From Phylloscopus collybita (lineage: Eukaryota > Chordata > Aves > Passeriformes > Phylloscopidae), in the NCBI GenBank assembly GCA_027886175.1, contig JAJNNQ010000040.1, positions 24,138,001-24,202,000 on the forward strand: a stretch of 64,000 nt of DNA, written 5' to 3'. Below, piece by piece: positions 11,301 through 23,300 of this stretch. The first letter of the stretch is position 1; each line of letters starts with the position of its first letter. The translations under genes were made by a program, and so were the position numbers. A model generated the notes under the pieces. The model was not told the origin of the DNA, searched no databases, and saw only the letters and a list, made by a program, of their open reading frames with translations.

Positions 11301-14300
11301 CTTTAAGGTTCGTTCCAACAAGAATAATTTTCAATGAAGAATAAATTTCAATGATTCATTGTGGTGATTGGTGAAGAGCAGTTCACACCGTGTCAGAGAT
11401 TGTCATGTGGATTGTTTTTCATTTGAGGGATGACATAGTGCGAATGTGTTACTGACTTTTCACAAACAGCTCAGTATGAGCTTTTAATATACTTCAACTG
11501 CATGTTATATATATGGTAACAAGCATACTAATACATTGCAACTATTTTTTTTAAAGTCCTTGCTTCTATAAAAAAAAGTCACTGAAAATTTTACCATTTA
11601 TGTTTTGTCTTTTCCACTTACGTTTGCAAAAGGAGTTAGAAGAGCTCATTGATGGCCTTTCATTTTCACCATGCAAACCCCAGATTTTCACAATCACATT
11701 TGAATGGTTTTGAGAGCAAAGCCCTTTTTCCCCTGTAAAATATCAATTGCGTCACCAACTGCTTATAGAAAGAATTCTGTAATAAAGGAGATAAAAATAT
11801 TTTTCAAGAAAGCCTAGCATTTAGTGTTCTGGAAAACTACAGTAAACAACCTTCCTGTGTCTCTCTTCCCTCTGTCCCTCTCTGCTTTCTTTTAACCCCT
11901 AATTTAGCAACTGCTGTTCAGTTAATCAGGCCTCAATGCATTTTTACTGCCTTTAAGAAAGAATTCCTAAGAATTTGCTTTGCTCTACATTTTATCAAAA
12001 GTGGTAGTCATTTTATAGCATTCTGCTTTATAGCAAACATGAAGAATCCTGAAAGTTTAGTGTGCATCCAAAGTTAGGGTCCTCTAATTACAAAGACTAC
12101 TTTAGCGGCTATTTTAATGCTGTTCTGAACTGTGCAGTGTCATTATGATGTTTGTATTGTAGGTTTTTTTAATAAATAGTGCCAAAATGCTGATGACTTA
12201 TCACAGAGAAAGGTTTGTCACTATAATGTTACTAAATGTTTGCAATGTTTGCTACAATTTGCACATGAAAAATTACTGTCAATGTTATGCTCAGGTATCT
12301 GTATTCACACTTATTTTTATTTTATTTTTTTTAATACTATTATTTTTTAAAATCCATTATTAGTGGACCTGTTGGACCTGAACACAACAAGTGAAGTTTT
12401 CAAACAGCACAAGTTGAATCAAAATGATCAGCTGATTGGTGTCCAGGATGTGATCAGCTGTCTCACTACCATCTACAGTGGACTTGAAGAGAAACACAAA
12501 GATATGGTGAATGTTCCTCTCTGTGTAGACATGTGTCTTAACTGGCTACTCAACGTGTATGATAGGTAAGCAAAATTGGGTTTTGTCACTGTGTGTACCC
12601 CCCAGGAATTATAAATTATAAAGCCTTAGAAGTGTCTTTATTAAAACATTATCTTCTGATATTTTTGTCTCCATAACGAAAGTGCAGTTGCATTTGCAAT
12701 AAGATGTTTCTTATGCTGTCCTGCTCAGCACTGCATATATACTACTTCCAAAGAAACATTGAAAGGATTTCAAGAAATGTGTATGTGAGTAGAGAGCCAG
12801 GACACTGCTTCAGCTGTGTTCCTACCGTGAATATTTCAAGTTTCCCAGATCAATTGCCATTCATTTGTGCCATAGGTAGGGACAGTTTTTTCATGTATTT
12901 TACACTCAGTTACTTGCTCTCATAATCCTGGCTGAACTCCCTGCCCTGAGTCCTCTATTGAATGGAGGTTGTTGTGATCTCAGCACTAAAGCCTGTCTGA
13001 TTCTGGAGGGTGGGCAGTGTCCTAGTTCTGGCTCAATTCCAGCATGTACAGCTCCTGCCATGGATCGGTGTTGAGGGCTGGTGTTACATGGTCCCCCTGC
13101 CCTTGTTCTGGAAGTAAGGCTGTATTTCCCAAGGGCGTTGGGTTTGCCTCAAGAGTAATTTGGGATGCTTACACTAAGAACTTGTGGGTTTATTTAAATG
13201 CACATTTGCTGTTTCCAGAGAGGGGGAACTAAGTCTCAAACAAAAAAAAAAAAAAAGAAAACATCCACTCCAGCAGCCCCTTGTGGTTGTGGGCAGTTCT
13301 TTTTGAACCTCTCATCCTTTCTTTCTTCTGCTGGGAATTGAACTCTGCTGTCTTTGCCCTGCCCTATGTCAGACTGCATGACCTGCAAGCAATCTGCTTG
13401 TATTTAGTTGGCCTTTGAGTCATGCGTTTATTGCTTATTTTTCTTAGTGGCATTCATTATTCTTGTCTCCCTTGTCTAGTGAAAACTGGGGAAAGACTTG
13501 GTTTCCATCAGCTCCTCCATGCCCTAAAATGTGTCTCGTCGTACTGCTTCATCAAAGGCGCTTTGGGACTCTTTTGGAGCTGACTAAAGACTCAGTAGTG
13601 CAGTACAGGTTGTGATTGCTTCAGTGTGTCTGATTGAATATGTGCTTTAGTTCAGAGCTATAAACAGAATTGCAAATCGGAATTTCTAAGCTCCATGAGG
13701 GTGGTTACAAAATTTATTTTCTTTCTCCCCATTTGAAGTTGAAAAGAGTAAAAGTATTTCTTGAATAGCAATAAAAATTCTTATAACTGGCTTTGCAAAT
13801 GGGAGCTTTTACTTGTAGATGTATGCATTTTCTTCAATATGTTCACTCAGTGCCAAATTCTAACAGTTCATAGCTTTTTGCTTTTTTCCCCTTAGAGGAT
13901 TACATATCAGCTCACCTATACTTCATGGATATTTTACTTTATTTTGGTTTTAGGGGGGAGGGAAGGAAGGAACAGGGTACATAGAACCATTTGTCATTTA
14001 TCTGCTGGCTACTGGCATTCAAACATTGCTTTTAAATATTGTGACATTTCTATCACAATATTTAAAACTTCTCCCCATTACTGCTGAAAAATTAGAGGGT
14101 CCATCAAATATTGACTGGGATTTCTTCCTGCATTTATTTTTATTTTGGAGAGTTCTATATTGTAAGTAAATAAACATATCACTTACAAATAGAGCGGTAG
14201 ATCAAGTGAGTTACTTGACTTAAATGTTACTGGCAGTTTAGAATAAGGGACGTAACAATGGCAGAAAATTTTTTGTGGTTACTGCCTGGTTTTTGTTTTC

Positions 14301-17300
14301 TTTCAGACTGAACACAAATCTACTGCATTTTTTTCAGCTTACCTTTGCATCTTAACGTCAGTTAGAAGTCAGTTGTTTAATCTGTTCATATTTAAAATAG
14401 ACTTAGTAAGCAGCAAACCTTTCTTTCAACGTTTCCAGTTTCTCCCATTTCCCCTTGACTGTTATGTTAAAAACTTAGTGTAGATAATTCTTCAAGCCCA
14501 TTAAATTCTCGAGTCTTTATTCAAACTTTAGAAAATCGAGGATGAGGGTTTACTGAGAGAAAATTATGCTTCACAGTATGCTTCCTTGTTCCCCTTTCAA
14601 ATTCACTCCAGGAAGGAAAAGAAATGCTAAAAGACCAGGCAGCAATTCTAAACTGGAATTTTTGATTTTGTTTTCTAAACTGGCCTTTGCAAAAAAGCTA
14701 ATTTGTGTCTTGGCATTTCCATTGTGTATATTTCATTGGTGTTACGCATATAAAATGTGTCAAGTTGTTAAACTGCCAGCAAAAAGCATCTGTTAGTCAC
14801 ATGCTGCTAACCTGAGATTTAATTACAGATTCAGAGATTAATGGCAAACTGAATAGTTCTCCAGACTTAACCTGCAGATGTCTTTGGCACTTAAAAAGAA
14901 CCAATTTATTTTTAGAAAAGATCTGTTATGTTCTGGTATTTTCTGACACATTAGGAATGATTCATTCTGAGCAGAGGAGAGAAACACTAAAATTACTCAG
15001 TGATTTCTACTACATCAAGGACTCAAAGGTTGTTCCAGACATCAACATCTGCCCTTATAAACATGTTCCAAACATAAAGTTCTTTGTTTTGGCTAGTCCA
15101 AAGTTTGGGGTTTTTTTAATGAAATTAGAGATAAATATCTTGGTACTTACAATGAGAATTGTGAAGAAAAATTTTTGCTCTCTAAAATACTTTGGCTAGG
15201 CCTGTGTTTAAAGCAACCAAAAGCAATAGATGGTGATTTTTAAACTATATAGTGTCAAATTTGTTGAAATCTCCAGACATCATTTATATAAAAAGGACTG
15301 ATAGCTTTCAGTACTAATGGAAAAGTTTAACACCCCTTGAAATGAGTTGTTTCTATATGTACTGATTCAGGACGATGACTCATTTCAATTAGAATTACCC
15401 ATAAAGAAACTTTTATGTGCACTGTTTAAATATTTTGCAATGTTTATCTGACTTTCTGTGTTTTGACTTTTTAATTTTTTTTTTGTTTTGTTTAATGCTG
15501 GATACTTTTGATAATGCCTTCTTTTAAATTGAATTTCTTTGGTACGTTAGTCTGAGAAGGGTATCTGAGGTACCTATGCTGACATTTTCCATATGATCAA
15601 AGCTGTTTTTCATGATCATTCTCTGCAGCCCAATCTTCCCCTGAAGAATCACAACTTTGTTATTTATCGTTGCACTCGTACACCCGGCTGAGTTAATATC
15701 CCAGGCCTTAGCAGCATGTTCGTTTCAGTGAAATCTGAACTTCTGAGGAATGAAGATGAGACACCTGCTCAGTCAGCCTTAACTTTTTATGCCCTGGTTT
15801 TGATGGTAGCTGATGGAAGTTTTCTGCATGCATTCCAATTGCATCCCCTGTGTTTATGATGGTTGTTTGGATTCATAGAGCACTCTTTGGGAGCAGCTTA
15901 GCAGGCTGTGATAGCAGTAAGAAGGCTCTGGGAAGGTTCTGGCCCTCTGTAAGGCAGGAAAATGAGCTCCTTTGTCTTACTTGTCTGTGGGTGATCAAGG
16001 GGAGTTGTCTGTGCTGACCTTCATTGATCCACCAGGCTGCCTTGTGTTGCTGGACTATGCAGATAACTGATAGCTGCAGTCCCTGGTAGTCCTCAGCTGC
16101 AGTGTTGTCTGGGCTTGAGAGCTCTTTGACAAGAGAAGGCTGAATGGCTCTGGGCTCATCTTCATTCTCTAGTTTTCCTTGCTAGTAGCTGATGTTTTTA
16201 TGCTATTGTCCCTCCTCTTCCAGGGACATAGGGCTCCTCTAGACTTCATGTTATAATTTTGTTTTCTAAGATTCTTTATTGTGTATTCCTGTTTGCAGTC
16301 TCTTGTATTTAATCTTGTTGCCTGTCTGATAACTTTTTTTTTTTTTTTTTTAAATCTGGCTAACTCCTGTATGCAGCTGTGCCCATCACTGGTTGTCCTT
16401 TTGGCATTCACATACTTAGATAAAATGCTTATAGTCTATATCTATATATAGACTATGTCTATGCCATCACAATGCTACAGAATATTTGCATACCATTGTT
16501 GGTAAACAGTAGGTTTTATATTTACATTCAACAATTTAGTATTAGTTATATCTTGATTAGTACATTTATAATTTACAGGTTCCACAGGCCTCTGTTTTGA
16601 TTATGGTATAGACTGCCTGTCGAAAAATTTTGGATCCTAACTCTGTGTTAGGAAGTTATTTAGAGAAAGGAATGGGTTCAGGCTACCCTTCATCAGGATC
16701 AGAGCAAAAAAATAACTGAGCTGTTTAAAGTGGTCTTATCAATTGGCTTTGTAATGACAAGCATGCTCATATTGCTGTAATGAGTCTGAATAATGTGCTG
16801 ACATTTGTGGCATATATGACCCATAAATTTTTATGAATTCAGAAATTTAAAAGTTTCCTGAACCTTCTCACTATAAGGCCTTGATTATTAGGTGTTTGTA
16901 CACGTTGGTTAATTAGATGGTTGTGCTGACATTCAGAGGCAGCTCGCAAGACAGGCTTGAGGCAAAGTAGCCTAACAGCAGGTCAAGGGAGGTGATCCTG
17001 CTCTTCTGCTCAGCACTGGTGAGACACATCTGGAGTCCTGGGTCCAGTCCTGGACTCCCCCAGGATGAAGGAGATGTGGACAAACTGGCATGAGTCCAGT
17101 GAAGTACCATGAAGACAATTAAGGACCTGGAGTAACTGATGTATCAGGAGAGGCTGAGAGAGATAGGACTTTCCATGGAAAACTTTTTCCATGGAAAAGT
17201 TTCAGGGGGATCTTATCAATGTGTGTAAATACCCAATGGGAGCAGAAGAGAAGATGCAGCCAGGCTTTTTTCAGTGGTGTGCAGTGACAGGACAAGAGGC

Positions 17301-20300
17301 AGCAGGCACAAGCCGGCAACATGGGATTTTTTCTTAAACATATGAAACAAGATGTTTTTAGTGTAAGAGTGATCAAACAGTGCCTAGGTTACTCAGAGAA
17401 GCTGTTCAATCTCCATCCTTGAAAATACTGAAGTGATGGGATATGATCCAGGAAAACCTGCTCTACCTGACTTTGGTCTCTGGAGGCCCCTCCTAATCTC
17501 AGTGGTTTTGTGACTCACTAAGGTGGGAAAATTTAAACCATTGGTTTGGAAATGTCAGGACTGCAAAGTCTGTGGGGTTTGGGGGGAGAGGGGGAGTGTG
17601 TGTGGCATTTGGTTTTGGTGTGAAGGGGTTTTTTTACTTATATATGTCATTACAGAGACTAGGGGTGAATATGCTACTCTTTTGAAAAATATAATATTGC
17701 AGGCTTTGTAATTATTTATATAATTTATTGGGAAAGTACGTTTTGTGTGAAGGAAGTTTTTCAAAGACCCTACAGAAATCTCCTGAAGTCAGGAGAACCC
17801 TGAAGCCTTGACATTTGGTCCAGATTTTTTAGCTGCTACGTCTCAGTTTCTGTTTTTAATAAACAAATTACGTGGTCAGTCCTGAGTTAAATGAAAGCCA
17901 AATGAATGTTCCCTTTTTCTTCCCTGATGAATATAAATTTAAAGCATAAACAACCATATACAGGAAGGAATAGGGAAATAACTTTATCAGGATGTAAAAT
18001 GAGCCATTTAGATGGCAAGGTATGCCAGAATGATGTAGTGTCTGTGATTGAAAGAGGTAATTTGAAGCTAAGCTTGAATATATAAAAAAGGTGGCACTTT
18101 TATAACATTCTGGAAAATTGGGTACTGATTTTCCAACTAGGCAGTAAAAGTAATAGATGTTTTTGATTAATTTGGCAATAACTTCTCTGTACCTCTGTTC
18201 CATCGTATGGAATGAAGATACTGCTGTCTAGTGTTACTAGATTAGATGATGTTGTGAAGACAAATGCATTAATATTTGTAAGTTGCTTAGCTAATTTATC
18301 AAGAACCCAGGAGTAAATTAATAATTTTGTATTCAGCACAGCATTTGTGAAGTAAATCAGACAGCAGACCATATGCTGAATGGATAGGATAGAAAGAGAT
18401 ATGTAATAACCACTTTAGAAGTAATTAAGGTGTATATATATAACTTCAGTGTGGCAAAAAGGACCAAAGTAAGGTTTGATGTGATATTAAATTTAGTGTT
18501 ATCTTACTTGTTGGTGAAAGACACAGCTAACCTTATGTGTGTAATACATACAGTTTAACCATTCTGAAGATATTTTTTTTGCAAGTCTCATTTAAAGACA
18601 AATTGTGCCATGTTTTTTTTCATGTTTGAAAGAAGGAAGAATTTTTAAGAATATGTTTCTGTATTGGTCTTCTGAACTTTAAAATTGTCCTGTTCCATGT
18701 AAGCTGGGTTTGTTGTTTTAGTATCTTTTTGAGTAGTATTTGCCCTGCAGTCTTAACATTACTTGCTTTGGAGCCTACTTACCTATTCTCAAGTTGCTTT
18801 TTAGGTTTGGACGTACTTTTTTTTATGCTGGACAAGATGAGCCTGAAGTGACATTGTTTAAAAAGAATGACAGCTCCAAATCATTGGATTAGTGCATGTG
18901 ATTGCCTATTTATGTCCCAATATTGTGTGTGTCAGAACATTTTAAACATAAAATCAAAAAAAGGATAAAGATTTAATTACTGTGATAGGAAAATAGTTTA
19001 TTTTCAGAAATCAAATGAAAATTTCACTGACTTTATTTTCCAGTCCTTGTGTTTCACACTGAGTAACAGGCCTTCCTGCTGTGTGCTCATGTATTTTTTT
19101 CTGTGTATATTACATCAATAAATCTCTTTCAGAACTTTGCAGAATTAAATGTCTGTTCTTTTGTAGTAATACAAGCTGTTTTGCCATGTAAAACCACTTG
19201 GAAGGCAAGCTGAGCTTTTGTATGGGAAGAATTCTTAATGTGATTTTTAGTGTTGATGGTTTTTTTGAGATCTGAAGTATCTTTGAAATATAATTCTCCA
19301 ATGTCTATGTATTATTTAATAGACTTGAGTTGGAATGAAATAAAATGAAACTGTATTAAATTGTCTTATCTTTGTAATTTCAGTGGCCGAACTGGAAAAA
19401 TTCGAGTGCAGTCCCTGAAAATTGGCTTGATGTCTCTTTCTAAGGGCCTTCTGGAAGAGAAGTACAGATGTAAGGAAGAATTTCTTTTACAAAATACTCT
19501 ATATAATTAAATCATGTACAATGACAAAGCACCTAGCAAAATTTGTAGTAAAACATTTCTCAGGCCTGTTGCAAGGCAGTTTTATTTGGAGTAAGTAAAG
19601 AGAATTCTTTTCATTATCACCAGTGGCAATGGTTAAAGTAGGATTTATATCTTGACTGGAATGTATTGCTATCCATTCTGAATCATCAGAAGACACAGTA
19701 CTGCAGTCCCCAAAAGAAAAGGAGAATGTAGCTGTGTGGAAGATAGAGAAGTATTATATTTGATTCCGCTCTCTCTTGTATGTGTATATGCTTTGTTTAG
19801 GGAAAAATCAAGCTAGTTACTGCTGATTGCATCAGATTGATATGGCTGATAAAGCAAGGAAATACATCAAAATCCTGCATTTAGTGGTCTACGAGAAAGA
19901 CTCTCTGAACTCTGAAAATGGTTTTCCAGTGCATGTGCTTTCTGCCAGAATTGCACAATGAAAGTTTAAATTATGTTCATTTTAGTAATCTCACAAGCTT
20001 GAGAAATGCTGAGTAATATAAAAATATTTCACAGAAATAAATGCAGGACCAGGAGAGAATTGAGTAACTTTGTGGAAAAAAGCCCTGACAAATACAGAAA
20101 AAAAAGATGAAGTGCTATATTAGAACATTCTAGATGATGGACATTAACATATTATGCACATAATCTTAAATTTGCTGTTCTTTACAGTAATTCTTTGACT
20201 CATTTTGGAAACACATGAAAAAAATTGTAAGGAGACTGAATTTGCTCCGTGTACCTTCGGAGCTCTTCAAAAATTTCTGTTTTCCTTAAGAGCACTTAAG

Positions 20301-23300
20301 CAATCTTGTAAACTTAGTTATTAACATTGAACAAAGGTAGAGGTGTTTTATGCATTGGGACATACTTTGACATCTGAATGACACATTGAGACTTTGAGGT
20401 GCTTAGTTTCCTTCTGACATTTGACATACATGTGAAGTATATGTGAAGTATTCTGTAACTAAAAAAGAGCTTGATGGACATGCCTTTGTTCCATAGTGAC
20501 AGTTCAGAAGGTAATCTGCTGCTCGGTGTGAAATAAAAAGCTTTTGTAAAGTGTAGGTGTTAGGCTGTGGATGATAAACTGATAACCCTAGGAAAAGATG
20601 GTTTTAAAAGATCTCTGAAGCCTGAGAATACTCCCATTACATTGCTGTTGGTAAAACATTAGTATATAGTTGCCAAATATAGGCTCTGAAGCAGAATAAG
20701 GAAATTACTAGGTCAGCTTCATATTTATGTTGTTGCTTTGTGTTTGGTAGTAAAATTAAAATGGCAGCTGATGGTGGCTACAGATTTTACATCATTTATG
20801 TCAACAAGATGGACTTCTACTCTGAAGGATGCTGTGAGAAGCCCTAAAAAATTTAGTAGAGAATAAGTTTCAGAAGACTTTTGTACCAAGCAATCGTAAC
20901 TTCAACCTGAAATACATCTGAAATTAAAGTAGTTCCTTGCATTCTCAAAGCAGAGAATTAATAGTCAGACAGTGCATCTTTTTTGTTGTAACTCCTGCTC
21001 TGATCAATGTGCCAGTCTTTGATATCTTTGTTAGCTTTATTGTACTTATGAACCTTAAAATTATCCTTAACAGAGGAACTCTTCAATCCAAAAGAAATTT
21101 TGCTAACTAAGGAAGTGTGCGTCAGGTACTGTTCTTGGCTTGCAGTGGCTTTGAAGTCAGTGTTTTGGGGTCCCCTGGCACGAGCTGTCACGGACTCATC
21201 TTTGATATGAGCTCTTTTGATTCTTTTGATTTTGTCATACCCTACTAATCATCTCTTGTTGAGAAAAATTTTGTCATATATACTGAGTTTTCAGTCCTTG
21301 AGTGAAAATTGTAATGGAATTCCTGAGTGTTTTCAAGAAAGTCAGTCATTTCGGAAAAAAAACACAAAACAAAACAGGACCCCCAAACATAGGTGCTTAA
21401 TACTGCCTTTTGATTTTTCCCTTTCTTGGACCAATTCTTGGAATTTGCTTCTCCTTTTGGCTGTTTCTTCTAAGCATTTCTGAGGCGCTGACAGTCACAG
21501 GCTGCTCTGAGAGTGACAATCATTGTGGTTGTGGTTAGAGCCCTTAGCAGAGCACAGACTCTGCCTTCAATGTGCTAGGCTTGGAGAGGCATACTCTTCC
21601 TAGAGTAGTTGGTGGTAAAATAAGGAAGTTTCTTGTTTTAAAAACTTTTGGATAAACTTTTTGTAAAACTCTTGACTGGAATGTTTGCTGCTCAAATGTT
21701 CAGCCTTCCTAGAGACTGTATGTTCATTTCCAGTATAGGTAGGACCTTTTCACTTGAAATGTTTTTAAAAAACATTTTGACAGAGAAATTTCTGTGAATT
21801 TTTTTTTTAATTTAATTAAGCTTCTTTTTAAGATTCTAGACGTCAGGGTTGACATGAGAATGGATCTTTAATTAAAAGTCTCAATTCCTTCAGAGGAAAC
21901 ACTGAAGTCTCAATTAAAGAATGTCTGTTCTTGAAAATGTTTGAGACATGCTTAACTTCAAGCACATGCCTGAGTGCTCATGAGAATAAAAATGGACCTC
22001 CAAAAGTAACTCAGTAGTTGTGAGCTGCTTACATCTATGCTTTAGGGTGAGGAGTCTCAGGCTTCTGAGCTGCTGATGTGTTCTGGTCTGGCCATAACCA
22101 TGTTATTCTCTGCTTTCTCCACTGACAAGGAGGGTCACTTGTGAGCTACGTAAGAATGCATTTGTGTGCACTTCACTCTTACCTGCACTTGTTTCTAACA
22201 CCCAAAGCCCAGACTGGCAGCAGAAACAGAAAAAAAAACGTGTGTGGAGTTTTTTACAGTGTGTAGCTTTTGGGTCATATAATTTAATGTGTAAAATCTT
22301 TATGATTGGAGATGAAAAAGAAGGGCCACTTAATAAATCTTATCATCTAAGCGGTTCAGTTTTCAAGTGATGTTCAACATCCTTGGAATGTGGTGGGGTT
22401 GTTTTTTGTGGTTGGTTTTTTTGTTTTGTTTTTGGTTTTTTGTTTTGTTTTGTTTTGGGGTTTTTTTGTTTTTTGTTTTTTTGGTTTTCTGGGGGGGGTT
22501 TGTTGGGTTTTTTTGGGGTTTTTTTTTGTTTTTGGTTTTGGTTTTTTTGTTTTTTTTTGGGGGGGTGGTTTTGGTTTGGTTTTTTTTGGTTTTTTACTAT
22601 TATGTTTATGTTGTAAATTTTCAAACCATTTGGAACTAACTAACTAAAAAAAGAAATTAGAATGTGCATTCTCTTTATGACAATGCAATGTAAAATGTGG
22701 GCTGTAGACATCTTTCTACTAGCTATCTTGTTATCCTTTTGATAGGAATTCAATAAACTTTTCAATATTTTCAAGTATCCGTTTCTTTATCAACCATTAA
22801 GTACAGTTTTTTCAGGTTGTCCAGCTGTGCAATTTGAGCCCCACTGGCTGTAATCCTCACAGTACTAGTGCAAGGCTGAATTTATTTAACTGATTTCCCT
22901 TTTCCTGGTTTCTATTTTTTTCATACAACTCAGATCTGGATAATACTTCTCTGCTTCCTCAGTCATTCTTCTTGTCCTTTGGTAGAGTCCCTTATACAGT
23001 TTAACCTTTATATCAACGTATTTTATATTGAAATTCCTTTAATGTGCATGTGTATGTTAACAAACTCCATTTAAAAGAGGGTTGTGGCTTTTGAGATTGC
23101 TGGTGGGTGATGTATGGAGTCCCCTTTCCCACTGGTGGTGAGTAGGGTGCCTGAGTGCTCCCTGTCAGAGCTCTCCTCCATTTCCCTCGTGAGAGATGCT
23201 CTTGCCATGCCTCCTTTGCCAGGAAATAGCTCAGGGGTTGTTTGGAGAAGGTAGGTAGGTAGATAAAGAGCATTCTCACTTTCCATGCCTTCAGTTTAGG

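Larger units (their letters stand above)
6430..12363 (+). other. UTRN: Intron, about 5.9 kb
   Basis: The intron runs from donor GTGAGT to acceptor ATTATTAG. It contains a possible old MIR-type fragment (6870-6935) and a + strand CR1 copy (about 10815-11345). The rest is AT-rich sequence without a recognised feature. The longest open frame in the window, 190 codons on the minus strand at 10356-10928, lies here. It overlaps the CR1 copy and shows no known domain, so I do not call it a gene. Confidence 0.93.
12566..19383 (+). other. UTRN: Intron, about 6.8 kb
   Basis: The intron runs from donor GTAAGC to acceptor ATTTCAG. It holds a poly-A run at 13242-13256, a 15-bp hairpin at 14030-14067, an 18-base poly-T run at 16334-16351, an 11-bp hairpin at 16431-16456, a + strand CR1 copy (about 16970-17519) and a G-rich patch just after it. 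The remainder is AT-rich with nothing recognised. Confidence 0.93.

Noticed and set aside
13010..13260. Possible processed retrocopy ending in A15
   Set aside because: No parent gene is recognised in the 62-codon frame and no target-site duplication flanks the tail.
22343..22647. Open frames of 77-93 codons on both strands over the G/T tract
   Set aside because: A strand without A cannot contain a stop codon, so these frames are caused by composition. The predicted peptides are poly Phe/Gly/Val or Lys/Pro/Asn.
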